Source: Clostridiales bacterium
Lineage (GTDB): Bacteria; Bacillota; Clostridia; Oscillospirales; Oscillospiraceae
Assembly (NCBI GenBank): GCA_004553545.1
Contig: SFLD01000008.1
Coordinates: 1-59,611 of the forward strand
Length of the DNA: 59,611 bases
Direction of reading: 5' to 3'
Of the stretch, positions 1 to 8,677 are shown one piece after another (the stretch's first letter is position 1; each line of letters opens with the position of its first letter). A program made the position numbers and the translations under genes. The notes beneath the pieces are model-generated. The model saw only the letters and a list, made by a program, of their open reading frames with translations. It was not told the DNA's origin and ran no database searches.

Positions 1-1
1 C

Positions 2-1027
2 ATGAAGCAGCAGTTGGAAGTCATCCGCGCCGCGGCGCTGGATGCCATCGCCGAGACCAAGGCCGCCGAAGACCTGGCGGCCCTCCGGGTGAAGTACCTG
101 GGCAAAAAGGGCGAGCTCACCGCCGTCCTCAAGCAGATGGGCAAGCTCTCCGCCGAGGAGCGCCCCGTCATGGGCCAGCTGGCCAACGACGTCCGCGCCG
201 CCCTGGAGAAGGCCATCGAATCCCAGTCCGCCGTCCTGGCGGAGGCCGCCATGGCCGCGAAGCTGGAGAGCGAGACCCTGGACGTCTCCATCCCCGGCAA
301 GGAAGTCACTCTCGGCCACAAGCACCCCATGTACGCCGTGCTGGACGAGATCAAGGAGATCTTCCTCAACATGGGCTTTGAGATCTTCGACGGTCCCGAG
401 GTGGAGACCGAGGACTACAACTTTACCAAGCTCAACACCCCCGCCGACCATCCCGCCCGGGAGTGGAGCGACACCTTCTACCTGACGGAGGATTCCACCA
501 TCCTCCTCCGCACCCAGACCTCCCCCATGCAGATCCGGGCCATGGAGGCCCACGGCGTCCCCATCCGCATGATCTCCCCCGGCCGGGTCTACCGCAAGGA
601 CGAGGTGGACGCCACCCACTCCCCCATGTTCCACCAGATTGAGGGCCTGGTCATCGACAAGGGCGTCACCATGGCGGACCTGAAGGGCACCCTCAACGCC
701 GTCATCCGCAAGCTCTACGGTCCCAGCACCGTCACCCGCTTCCGTCCCCACCACTTCCCCTTCACCGAGCCCAGCTGCGAGATGGACATCCAGTGCCACA
801 AGTGCGGCGGCGTGGGCTGCCCCACCTGCAAGGGCGAGGGCTGGATCGAGGTCCTGGGCGCGGGCATGGTCCATCCCAAGGTCCTGCGCAACTGCGGCAT
901 CGACCCGGATGAGTACTCCGGCTTCGCCTTCGGCTTCGGCCTCGAGCGCATGGCCATGGGCCGCTTCAAGATCAGCGACCTGCGGCTGATCTTTGAAAAT
1001 GATGTGAGATTCTTACAGCAATTCTAA
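2..1027 (+). CDS. pheS: Phenylalanine--tRNA ligase alpha subunit
   Basis: Catalytic alpha subunit of the cytoplasmic heterotetrameric enzyme that charges tRNA-Phe with phenylalanine. The 341-residue product has normal family length, so the gene looks complete although its ATG is at base 2 and its ribosome-binding site lies outside the window. The N-terminal ~90 residues form the charged coiled-coil arm. The class II catalytic core follows, with motif 2 around SPGRVYRKDEVDATH and motif 3 near the C-terminus (GFGLERMAMG). A CHKCGG/CPTC cysteine cluster sits at about residues 265-275. pheT follows after a 116-bp AT-rich spacer, an unusually long gap for this pair. Confidence 0.97.
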   Translation: MKQQLEVIRAAALDAIAETKAAEDLAALRVKYLGKKGELTAVLKQMGKLSAEERPVMGQLANDVRAALEKAIESQSAVLAEAAMAAKLESETLDVSIPGKEVTLGHKHPMYAVLDEIKEIFLNMGFEIFDGPEVETEDYNFTKLNTPADHPAREWSDTFYLTEDSTILLRTQTSPMQIRAMEAHGVPIRMISPGRVYRKDEVDATHSPMFHQIEGLVIDKGVTMADLKGTLNAVIRKLYGPSTVTRFRPHHFPFTEPSCEMDIQCHKCGGVGCPTCKGEGWIEVLGAGMVHPKVLRNCGIDPDEYSGFAFGFGLERMAMGRFKISDLRLIFENDVRFLQQF

Positions 1028-1143
1028 ATTGACAATGTACAATGGATAATTGACAATTATCTTTCTCACCGCGCCAGTAATTTTCCATTCTCAATTATCA
1101 ATTCTCAATTTTCAATTATTCTCATTCCGACAGAGGTGCTGAT
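1028..1143. repeat. AT-rich imperfect inverted repeat between pheS and pheT
   Basis: The spacer is strikingly AT-rich beside its GC-rich neighbours. Its left part repeats AATTGACAAT-like words and its right part carries the complementary type (ATTCTCAATT, ATTTTCAATT), so the two halves can pair imperfectly around a short GC-rich centre. This resembles small dispersed AATTGACAAT-type elements of Clostridia (recalled, not searched). The TTGACA words could also act as -35 elements. The last bases (GAGGTG) act as the pheT ribosome-binding site. Confidence 0.55.
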
Positions 1144-3831
1144 ATGAAACTTTCCCGTAAATGGCTCAACGAGTTCGTGGACGTAGCCCAGGTGGGCGAC
1201 CGGGATTTCGCCGAGGCCATGACTCTCTCCGGCTCCAAGGTGGAGATCACGGAGGTCCTGAATGAATCCCTGAAGAATGTCGTTGTCGGCAAGCTCCTCT
1301 CCCTGGAGCGCCACCCGGACAGCGACCACATGTGGGTCTGCCAGCTGGACGTGGGCGAGGCCGAGCCCGTCCAGATCGTCACCGGCGCGTGGAACATCCA
1401 CGTGGGCGACCTGGTGCCTGTTGCCAAGCACAAGTCCCTCCTCCCCGGCGGCGTCAAGATCGAGAAGGGCAAGCTCCGGGGCGTGGCGTCCTACGGTATG
1501 CTCTGCTCCCTGAAGGAGCTGGGCCTCACCGCCGAGCATGACTACCCCTATGCCGTCATCACCCCCGCCGCCCTACTGAACGACTACCACCCCCTGGAGA
1601 AGGACAAGCCCTCCATCCCGGCGGACATCCAGCCCGGGGACAAGGTCTTCGGCCCTGTGGTCTGCGCCCGCGTCCTCTCCTGCGAGACCAAGGCCAACGG
1701 CTACGCCGTGAAGCTGGAGACCGGCAGCGGCGAGGCGGAGACGGAGACCCCCTGCGCCAACCTCCACGAGGGCGATCTCGTAGCCTTTAACACCAAGACC
1801 AACACCGTCTGCACCCTCTCCGACCTCCACGCCCAGCAGGCGGAGTTCCCTCACTGCATCCCGGACGGCATCTTCGTCCTCCACGAGGACGGCGCCAAGC
1901 CCGGCGACGACATCGCCGCCGTCCTGGGCCTCGACGACCACGTGGTGGAGTTTGAGATCACGCCCAACCGCCCCGACTGCCTCAGCGTCATCGGCCTTGC
2001 CCGGGAGGCCAGCGCCACCTTCGGCAAGCCCCTGAAGCTCCACACCCCCGAGATCCGGGGCTGCGGCGGCTCCATCGCAGACTCCGTGGACATCGACATC
2101 GAGGACGCCGACCTCTGCCCCCGCTACACCGCCCGCCTCGTGAAGAACGTCAGGATCCAGCCCTCCCCCGCCTGGATGCGCCAGCGGCTGCGCAACTCCG
2201 GCGTCCGGCCCATCAACAACATCGTGGACATCACCAACTACGTGATGCTGGAGTACGGCCAGCCCATGCACGCCTTCGACTTCTCCTGCGTGGAGGGCGG
2301 CCACATCATCGTCCGCACCGCCCGGGAGGGCGAGACCATCCAGACCCTGGACGGCAACCAGCGCAAGCTCACCCCCTCCATGCTCTGCATCTGCGATGAG
2401 GAAAAGCCCGTCTGCGTCGCCGGCGTCATGGGCGGTGCCAACAGCGAGATCGTGGGCGACACCGCCATGGTCCTCTTCGAGTCCGCCAATTTCAACGGCG
2501 CCTCTGTCCGCCGCACCGCCGCCGCCCTCAACATGCGCACGGATGCCTCCGCCCGCTACGAGAAGGGTCTGGACCCCATGAACACCATGAAGGCCGTTCA
2601 GCGTGCCTGCGAGCTGGTGGAGCTCCTGGGGGCGGGCGAGGTGGTGGACGGCGTCATGGACGTCATCGCCAAGGATTCCGCCCCCGTCACCGTGAAGCTG
2701 GAGCCCGAGAAGGTCAACGGCCTCCTGGGTACCGACGTCCCCGAGGACGAGATGCGCCGCATCCTCCTCTCCCTGGGCTTCGGCCTGGAGGGGGACACCA
2801 TCCTGGTCCCCTCCTGGCGCTCCGACGTGGAGCACTACTCCGACATTGCGGAGGAAGTGGCCCGCTTCCACGGCTACAACGCCATCCCGGATACCCTGGC
2901 CACCGGCCTCACCCAGCGCCGGGGCTTCAACCCCACCCAGAAGGCCGAGAACCGGGTCGGCGATCTCTGCCGCTCCGCCGGGTACAATGAGATCATCACC
3001 TACTCCTTCATCTCCCCCAGCTACTACGATAAGATCGATCTCCCCAAGGACTCTCCCCTCCGGGACTCCCTGAAGATCCTGAATCCCCTGGGCGAGGATA
3101 CCTCCATCATGCGCACCACCATCCTCCCCTCCCTGCTGGAGATCCTGGCCCGGAACTACAGCTTCCGCAACCCCTCCGCACGGCTCTATGAGCTGGGCCG
3201 CACCTACTTCAAGCGGCCCGATGACCTGGCCGACGAGCCCAAGGTCCTGTCCCTGGGCGCCTATGGCGAGGGCTACGACTTCTTCACCCTGAAGGGCGCG
3301 GTGGAGACCGTGCTGGACGGCCTGCGCATCCCCGCCGCCCGCTATGTTGCCGACCGGGAGAACCCCTCCTACCACCCCGGCCGCTGCGCCAAGGTCTATG
3401 TGGGTGACAAGTGCCTGGGCACCCTGGGCCAGGTCCATCCCCACGTGGCCGCCAACTACGGCGTGGACTGCGAGCTCTACGCCGCCGAGCTGGACTTCGC
3501 CGCCCTGCTCAGCGTCATGGGTCCCGACCCCGTCTACCAGCCCCTGCCCCGCTTCCCCGCCGTCAGCCGGGACATCGCCGTAGTCTGTGACAGGGCCATC
3601 CCTGTGGGCGATCTGGAGGAGTGCATCCGCCGGGGCGCCAAGGGCCTGCTCAAGGCCGTGGAGCTCTTCGACATCTACACCGGCATCGGCGTGCCGGAGG
3701 GCAAGAAGAGCGTGGCCTTCCGCCTGACCCTCCGCGCCGACGACCGCAGCCTCACCGCCGAAGAGGCCGACGCCGACGTCAAGAGCATCCTCGCCGCCCT
3801 GGAATCCGAACTGGGCGCCCGCCTGCGCTGA
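1144..3831 (+). CDS. pheT: Phenylalanine--tRNA ligase beta subunit
   Basis: Beta subunit of PheRS, carrying tRNA-binding and editing modules. Visible in order: N-terminal EMAPII/OB-type tRNA-binding domain (residues ~40-128), B3/B4 editing region (~280-480), B5 (~490-570), the catalytic-like core, and the C-terminal anticodon-binding FDX-ACB domain (~800-895). At 895 residues it is about 90 longer than the usual ~800. The excess lies at about residues 129-239, between the CSLKELGL and IPDGIFVL motifs that are nearly adjacent in Bacillus PheT. The last 67 bp are repeated downstream with only synonymous changes. Confidence 0.96.
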   Translation: MKLSRKWLNEFVDVAQVGDRDFAEAMTLSGSKVEITEVLNESLKNVVVGKLLSLERHPDSDHMWVCQLDVGEAEPVQIVTGAWNIHVGDLVPVAKHKSLLPGGVKIEKGKLRGVASYGMLCSLKELGLTAEHDYPYAVITPAALLNDYHPLEKDKPSIPADIQPGDKVFGPVVCARVLSCETKANGYAVKLETGSGEAETETPCANLHEGDLVAFNTKTNTVCTLSDLHAQQAEFPHCIPDGIFVLHEDGAKPGDDIAAVLGLDDHVVEFEITPNRPDCLSVIGLAREASATFGKPLKLHTPEIRGCGGSIADSVDIDIEDADLCPRYTARLVKNVRIQPSPAWMRQRLRNSGVRPINNIVDITNYVMLEYGQPMHAFDFSCVEGGHIIVRTAREGETIQTLDGNQRKLTPSMLCICDEEKPVCVAGVMGGANSEIVGDTAMVLFESANFNGASVRRTAAALNMRTDASARYEKGLDPMNTMKAVQRACELVELLGAGEVVDGVMDVIAKDSAPVTVKLEPEKVNGLLGTDVPEDEMRRILLSLGFGLEGDTILVPSWRSDVEHYSDIAEEVARFHGYNAIPDTLATGLTQRRGFNPTQKAENRVGDLCRSAGYNEIITYSFISPSYYDKIDLPKDSPLRDSLKILNPLGEDTSIMRTTILPSLLEILARNYSFRNPSARLYELGRTYFKRPDDLADEPKVLSLGAYGEGYDFFTLKGAVETVLDGLRIPAARYVADRENPSYHPGRCAKVYVGDKCLGTLGQVHPHVAANYGVDCELYAAELDFAALLSVMGPDPVYQPLPRFPAVSRDIAVVCDRAIPVGDLEECIRRGAKGLLKAVELFDIYTGIGVPEGKKSVAFRLTLRADDRSLTAEEADADVKSILAALESELGARLR

Positions 3832-4050
3832 GACCTTCCCCGGCCTCCTCCCCCGCAGAGCGGGGGCGCGGGTCACCGCGTGCAAGCGTTTTGCCCGGCA
3901 AAACCTTGGCGCAGGCGGAATTCATTTCCGCCGAGCATTCAGGATCTCAGGGCTCCCGCGGGCGGCGAAGCCGTCCGTGGGACGGCCGACGCCGACGTGA
4001 AGAGCATCCTCGCGGCCCTGGAGTCCGAGCTGGGCGCCCGCCTGCGCTGA
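3832..4050 (+). repeat. pheT 3'-tail duplication with hairpin spacer
   Basis: Bases 3984-4050 repeat the last 67 bp of pheT (3765-3831), including the stop codon. The four differences seen all fall at third codon positions and are synonymous. The spacer (3832-3983) holds small hairpins, such as GTTTTGC/GCAAAAC near 3888-3904 and GGCGGAA/TTCCGCC near 3915-3932. The duplicate has no start codon or ribosome-binding site and is probably untranslated. The pattern suggests insertion or recombination at the 3' end of pheT involving a diverged allele. Confidence 0.75.
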
Positions 4051-4122
4051 AATTCTTTCCTTTACAATTCCGGAAAAAGCGAGTATACTAAGGGGCAGCA
4101 GCAAGGAAAGGCGGTGCCCGGT

Positions 4123-4368
4123 ATGGACGATTTCACCCGCAAATTTGATCTGGCCTCGGAAAAGGACGCGGAGATCCATGAGATCCTCTCCACGGTCTAT
4201 CGCGCCCTGGAAGAGAAGGGCTACAACCCCATTAACCAGATCGTGGGCTACATCCTCTCGGAGGACCCCACCTATATCACCAACCACATGGGCGCCCGGA
4301 CTCTCATCCGCAAGGTGGACCGGGACGAGTTGCTGCAGATCCTGGTGCGCCGGTATCTGGGCCTCTGA
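4123..4368 (+). CDS. ireB: IreB family regulatory phosphoprotein (UPF0297)
   Basis: Small cytoplasmic protein of the IreB/YrzL family. In Enterococcus, IreB is a substrate of the PASTA kinase IreK and lowers cephalosporin resistance. The diagnostic block EEKGYNPINQIVGY is present, followed by LSEDPTYI and a C-terminal LIRKxxRDELL segment. The ATG at 4123 is preferred because the AGGAAAGG box ends about 11 bases upstream; a GTG at 4114 is possible but too close to it. The usual neighbours alaS, ruvX and yrzB are not here. A strong terminator follows at once. Confidence 0.93.
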   Translation: MDDFTRKFDLASEKDAEIHEILSTVYRALEEKGYNPINQIVGYILSEDPTYITNHMGARTLIRKVDRDELLQILVRRYLGL

Positions 4369-4385
4369 GCCATTTGACCCTGCCA

Positions 4386-4420
4386 GCGGGCGGAGGGATG
4401 TTCCCTCCGCCCGCTTTTTC
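4386..4420 (+). terminator. Rho-independent terminator after ireB
   Basis: A perfect 13-bp GC-rich stem (4386-4398 with 4402-4414) and 3-base loop is followed by five T residues. The next ~220 bases, up to the promoter at 4642, are AT-richer and show no gene. Confidence 0.9.
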
Positions 4421-4641
4421 TCTGACCTTCCCAGCGGCAAAACGGTAACAATTTGTCACTTTTTCGTCCGAAATTTTCGTGCAGCTTTACGTAATTTTTC
4501 GTCCGCCCCGGGGACCCTATCCATGGGAAAAGTCCCGTTTTTGCCGGATTATTCACGGTTTTCCGCCAAAATCCGCCCTTTTCCCGCTGGAAAGGGCAGA
4601 TATTTCCACTTCCCCTCCCCCGTTTTTTGACGGGATAGTCA

Positions 4642-4670
4642 TTGACACGCCCTCTGAAATATGTTACAAT
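4642..4670 (+). promoter_or_regulatory. Sigma-A promoter
   Basis: TTGACA (4642-4647), a 17-bp spacer and TACAAT (4665-4670), just upstream of the ORF starting at 4703. It probably also serves the downstream NlpC/P60 gene, since no clear terminator separates them. Confidence 0.85.
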
Positions 4671-4702
4671 TCGGTTACAATGTTTGCAAAGGGGTATCGA
4701 AA

Positions 4703-5005
4703 ATGTCTGAGAAAAAGGTCAAGGCCGAGGGCCTGGTCTACAAGGGCCATCCTCTCCGGCGGATCGACAACCTGATCTACTACGGTTCCATGAACGATAA
4801 ATATATCATCATGATGCAGGTCCTTGCCAGCAAGCCGGTGCAGGACATCAGCGTCGCCACCAAGGTCTCCGTCCAGCTCCAGCTGACGGACCCGGACCTC
4901 AAGTCCCGGGACCGCATCCTGAAAAAGAGCGAGAAGGACAGCCTCTACGCCGCCATGGACATCGGCTCCATCTGGCTGCAGCGGGCCCTGAAGGACGATA
5001 AATAA
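4703..5005 (+). CDS. Conserved-looking hypothetical protein, 100 aa
   Basis: Unrecognised soluble 100-residue protein. The ATG at 4703 is preceded by a GGGG ribosome-binding box, about 33 bases after a good promoter -10. It is rich in Lys and Asp, has no signal peptide or membrane segment, and contains a hydrophobic strand-like core (DKYIIMMQVL) and a VSVQLQLTDPDL segment. It may be co-transcribed with the secreted NlpC/P60 protein 58 bp downstream. Codon use matches the neighbours, so I take it as a real gene of unknown function. Confidence 0.8.
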   Translation: MSEKKVKAEGLVYKGHPLRRIDNLIYYGSMNDKYIIMMQVLASKPVQDISVATKVSVQLQLTDPDLKSRDRILKKSEKDSLYAAMDIGSIWLQRALKDDK

Positions 5006-5063
5006 GACCTCTCCCCGCCCGCTCCCGGGCGCACCCAGATACAGAAAGGAAGCGTACTTCAAC

Positions 5064-5978
5064 ATGCGACATGCAACGGCTAAGGCAGCGAAAGTCCTGT
5101 TCCTCACCACCCTCACCGCCGCCGCTCTGGCGCTGAGCGCCGCCGCCGCGGAGGAATCCGTGGGCGTGGGCGCTGTCACCGGTTCCTCCGTGCGTCTGCG
5201 CGCGGAAGCCTCCACTTCCTCCGAGATTCTGGTCACCATGGAAAAGGGCAGCGTCGTCGCCCTCCTCAGCGAGACCCCCGAGGACGATTGGTACCATGTG
5301 GCCTTCGCCGGCAGCGAGGGCTATGTCCACGCCGATTACGTCATCAAGGATAAGGACAACGTCTTCTCCACCTACGGCCGGGCCAACTGCGGCGGCGTCC
5401 GCATCCGGACCGAGGCCAGCACCGAGTCCGACGTGGCCGCCACCATCACCGAGGGCACGGCCTTCACCGTCACCGGCTTCCAGGACGGCTGGTACAGCGT
5501 CAAGTGCAAGTACGGCACCACCGGCTACATCCGCAGCGATCTCGTGGACCTGATCCCCTCCCTGGATTACGGCGCCGCCTCCGCTTCCTCCAACGGCTCC
5601 GCTATCGTGACCCTGGCCCAGAAGCATCTCGGCACCCGCTATGTCTACGGCGGGGCCTCCCCCAAGGGCTTTGACTGCTCCGGCTTCACCATGTATGTCT
5701 ACAGCCAGTTCGGCATCAGCCTGCCCCACACCGCCACCGGCCAGTGGCAGAGCGGCAAGGGCACCCGGGTGTACAGCATCAGCGCTCTGCAGCCCGGCGA
5801 TCTGGTCTTCTTCAACGATCCCAGCCGCAACGCCGGCAAGGCCTGCTCCCACGCCGGCATCTATGTGGGCGGCGGCCAGTTCATCCACGCTTCCTCCTCC
5901 CGCAGCCAGGGCGTCATCCATTCCACCCTCCTCAGCGGCTACTACAATACTTACTTCGTGGGCGGCATCCACATCTGA
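5064..5978 (+). CDS. Secreted SH3-domain NlpC/P60 peptidoglycan hydrolase
   Basis: Predicted exported cell-wall endopeptidase cleaving stem peptides, probably the D-gamma-Glu-diamino-acid bond as in characterised family members. A signal peptide (about 1-29, ending in an Ala run) is followed by two bacterial SH3 domains (about 35-95 and 105-162). A short Ser/Ala linker precedes the C-terminal NlpC/P60 domain (~178-304). The catalytic triad is visible: Cys205 (DCSGF), His263 (SHAGIYVG) and His275 (FIHA). The start follows a GAAAGGAAG box. A terminator lies just downstream. Confidence 0.93.
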   Translation: MRHATAKAAKVLFLTTLTAAALALSAAAAEESVGVGAVTGSSVRLRAEASTSSEILVTMEKGSVVALLSETPEDDWYHVAFAGSEGYVHADYVIKDKDNVFSTYGRANCGGVRIRTEASTESDVAATITEGTAFTVTGFQDGWYSVKCKYGTTGYIRSDLVDLIPSLDYGAASASSNGSAIVTLAQKHLGTRYVYGGASPKGFDCSGFTMYVYSQFGISLPHTATGQWQSGKGTRVYSISALQPGDLVFFNDPSRNAGKACSHAGIYVGGGQFIHASSSRSQGVIHSTLLSGYYNTYFVGGIHI

Positions 5979-5998
5979 CGCTGACCGAAGAACCACCC

Positions 5999-6025
5999 AA
6001 GGCGGCCCATCCGGGCCGCCTTTCC
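5999..6025 (+). terminator. Terminator after the NlpC/P60 gene
   Basis: A compact stem of about 10 bp (AAGGCGGCCC paired with GGGCCGCCTT) around an ATCC loop, ending in a short T-rich tract. Confidence 0.75.
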
Positions 6026-6038
6026 GTTTCCCCGGGGC

Positions 6039-6068
6039 TTGCGAAGTCCCGGGGAAACGTGGTATACT
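6039..6068 (+). promoter_or_regulatory. Promoter of the M16-lgt operon
   Basis: TTGCGA (6039-6044), 18-bp spacer and TATACT (6063-6068), 55 bp upstream of the first M16-like gene. Confidence 0.7.
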
Positions 6069-6122
6069 ATCTTATTCAAACGATCGCCGCGCCGGAGGCT
6101 CCGGCGCGAGGAAGGGGCAGTT

Positions 6123-7385
6123 ATGATTCGCAAGGAACTGATGGAGGGGGTCAGCCTCACCTACCTCCCGGCGAGAAAGTTCAAAACCGGGCTCCTGAGC
6201 GCCCATTTCCTGACGCCGCTGGACCGGGGCAGCGCCGCCGTCCGGGCCCTGCTGCCGGCGGTGCTCCGCCGGGGCACCGTGGGCTCGCCGGACATGGGGG
6301 CCATCAGCGCCCGATTGGACCGGCTCTACGGCGCGGAGCTGGACTACACCGTCCGCAAGAAGGGCGAGTGCCAGTGCGTGGGCTTTGTGGGCAGCTTCAT
6401 CGACGATGCCTACGCCCTGGGCGGGGAAAAGCTCCTGGAACCCGTGGCGGAGCTCCTGGGCGAGATGATCCTGGCGCCCGTCACCCGCAGCGGCCGCTTC
6501 CTCCCGGACTATGTGGAGAGCGAGCGGGACAACCTGGCGGATGCCATCCGCTCCATCCGCAACGACAAGCGGGACTGGACGGACCTGCGCCTCCTGCAGG
6601 AGCTCTGCGCCGGGGAAGCCTACGGCGTCAGCCGCCTGGGGGACGAGAAGAGCGTGGAGAAGACCTCCCCCCAGAAGCTCTACGCGGAGTACCGCCGCCT
6701 GGTCGCCTCCGCTCCCATGGAGCTCTTCTACTGCGGCAGCGCGGAGCTCTCCCGGGTGGAGGACGCCCTTCTGAACGCCCTCTCCGCCCTGCCCCGCCAG
6801 GGCGTCGCCCCCGTTCCGGTGACGGAGCACCACCGCCCCCGGCAGGAGACCAGGGTGGTCCGGGAGGGCATGGACGTCACCCAAGGCAAGCTCGGTATGG
6901 GCTTCTCCTGCACCTCCGACGATGAGAGCGCCCTGCTTCTCGGCAACCTCCTCTTCGGCGGGTCCAGCAACTCCAAGCTCTTCCTGAACGTCCGGGAGAA
7001 GCTCTCCCTCTGCTACTATGCCTCCTCCCTCTACCACCGGCAGAAGGGCCTCATCACCGTATCCTCCGGCGTGGAGTTCGCGGACTTCCAGCCGGCCTAT
7101 GAGGAGATCCTCTCCCAGCTCCAGGCCCTCCGCCAGGGCCAGCTGGAACCCTGGGAGCTGGACGCCGCCAAGGGCGTCCTCCGCAGCGCCTACGCCGCCA
7201 TGGAGGATTCCCAGGGCCGCCTGGAGAACTTCTGGCTGGGCCAGGCCATCGAGGGCCGCAGCGACTCCCCGGAGGACCTCTCCCAGGAGATGGAGGAGAC
7301 CTCGGCGGAGCGGATCTTCCGGGCCATGGAGACCGTGAAGCTGGACACCGTCTACTATCTGGAGCGGAAGGAGGCCAAGGCATGA
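6123..7385 (+). CDS. M16 (insulinase) family protein, inactive-type YmfF-like subunit
   Basis: Cytoplasmic 420-residue member of the pitrilysin fold. It lacks the HxxEH zinc motif at the usual N-terminal place (SAHFLTPLDRG is seen instead). It therefore resembles the YmfF-type partner that pairs with an active M16 subunit, as in the B. subtilis ymfF-ymfH pair. The start at 6123 follows a GAGGAAGGGG box. Its stop overlaps the start of the next M16 gene by 4 bp (ATGA), implying translational coupling. The substrate cannot be told from sequence. Confidence 0.88.
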   Translation: MIRKELMEGVSLTYLPARKFKTGLLSAHFLTPLDRGSAAVRALLPAVLRRGTVGSPDMGAISARLDRLYGAELDYTVRKKGECQCVGFVGSFIDDAYALGGEKLLEPVAELLGEMILAPVTRSGRFLPDYVESERDNLADAIRSIRNDKRDWTDLRLLQELCAGEAYGVSRLGDEKSVEKTSPQKLYAEYRRLVASAPMELFYCGSAELSRVEDALLNALSALPRQGVAPVPVTEHHRPRQETRVVREGMDVTQGKLGMGFSCTSDDESALLLGNLLFGGSSNSKLFLNVREKLSLCYYASSLYHRQKGLITVSSGVEFADFQPAYEEILSQLQALRQGQLEPWELDAAKGVLRSAYAAMEDSQGRLENFWLGQAIEGRSDSPEDLSQEMEETSAERIFRAMETVKLDTVYYLERKEAKA

Positions 7386-8677
7386 GGGAAACGTTTTACG
7401 AGCGCATCGGGGAATCCTGCCAGCGGGAGAAGCTGGGGAACGGCCTCACCGTCTGCGTGGTGCCGAAGCCCGGCTACCGCCGGAAGTACGCCTTCTTCGC
7501 CGCCCGCTACGGCGGCATGGACACCCGCTTCCGCCTGGAGGGCATCTGGCGGGACACCCCTGCCGGCATCGCCCACTATCTGGAGCACAAGATGTTCGAC
7601 ACCAAGGACGGCAGCGCCATGCAGGACCTGGCGAAAAACGGCGCCGAGCCCAACGCCTTCACCGCCAGTTCCCTGACAGGCTACTACTTCGACTGCACGG
7701 AGCACTTTGAGGAGAACCTGAAGATCCTCCTCCGCTTCGTCTCCGTCCCCTACTTCACCCAGGAGAGCGTGGACAAGGAGCGGGGCATCATCGCCCAGGA
7801 GATCCGCATGGTGGAGGATAACCCCGACTGGCAGATCTACCAGCAGCTGCTCCAGGCCCTCTACGTCCGCCACGCCAGCCGCGTCCCCATCGCCGGGACG
7901 GTGGAGAGCATCGCGGAGATCACCCCCCAGACGCTCTACGACTGCCACAAGGCCTTCTACACCCCCGCCAACATGGTCCTCACCGTGGTGGGGGATGTCC
8001 GCCCCGACCGGGTCTTCGAGGCGGCGGAGCGCATCCTGCCCGCCGAGAGCGGCCCGGACATTGAGCGGGACTACGGCGATGAGCCGGAAGCTATCCACCA
8101 AAAGGAAGTCACCCGCCATATGGAGGTCTCTGCCCCCCAGTTTCTGCTGGGCTTCAAGTGCCCGCCGCCGGAGCGGGGCGAGAGCGGCTACCGGACGGAG
8201 CTTCTGGGCGATCTCGCCTGGGACATCCTCCTGGGGGAGTCCAGCCCTCTCTACCAGCGGCTCTATGAGAACGGCACCATCAACGGCAGCTTCGGCGGGG
8301 CCTTCGATACCCTCCCCGGCGCCGCCTGCCTCTACGCCGGCGGCGACTGCCGGGAGCCCCGGAAGGTGGCGGAGGCCATCCTCCGGGAGACGGAGCGCCT
8401 GCAAACGGACGGCATCGACCCCGACTACTGGCAGCGGATGCGCCGGGCCGCCTTCGGCAGCACCCTCCGGGGCCTCAACTCCTTCGAGAACATCGCCGTG
8501 GGTCTCGCGGAGGGCTGCTTCCAGGGCTATGACGCCTTCCGCTTCCCCCGGGTCTATGAGAGCATCCAGCCGGAGGATGTCCTGGCCTTCCTCCGGCAGA
8601 ACGTCCGGGAGGAGCGCATGGCCCTCTCCCGCATCCTCCCCGGCCAAGAGCAAGAGAAAGAAGGAACCGACGCATGA
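7382..8677 (+). CDS. M16 family zinc metallopeptidase, YmfH-like
   Basis: Predicted active subunit of the M16 pair. The inverted zinc motif HYLEH lies near residue 65, and a distal glutamate is expected around EERGIIAQEI. The 431-residue length matches YmfH-like proteins. In peptide-maturation systems such pairs form a heterodimeric processing protease, but no peptide substrate gene is evident here, so a housekeeping role is as likely. It overlaps the upstream partner and the downstream lgt by 4 bp each, so the three genes form one transcription unit. Confidence 0.92.
   Translation: MRETFYERIGESCQREKLGNGLTVCVVPKPGYRRKYAFFAARYGGMDTRFRLEGIWRDTPAGIAHYLEHKMFDTKDGSAMQDLAKNGAEPNAFTASSLTGYYFDCTEHFEENLKILLRFVSVPYFTQESVDKERGIIAQEIRMVEDNPDWQIYQQLLQALYVRHASRVPIAGTVESIAEITPQTLYDCHKAFYTPANMVLTVVGDVRPDRVFEAAERILPAESGPDIERDYGDEPEAIHQKEVTRHMEVSAPQFLLGFKCPPPERGESGYRTELLGDLAWDILLGESSPLYQRLYENGTINGSFGGAFDTLPGAACLYAGGDCREPRKVAEAILRETERLQTDGIDPDYWQRMRRAAFGSTLRGLNSFENIAVGLAEGCFQGYDAFRFPRVYESIQPEDVLAFLRQNVREERMALSRILPGQEQEKEGTDA

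Noticed and set aside
1573..3885. A 770-residue open frame antisense to pheT
   Set aside because: Low-complexity Gly/Ala/Val/His product fully antisense to a conserved gene; shadow frame. The same reasoning removes long antisense frames over copA, pckA, nrdD and yhaM.
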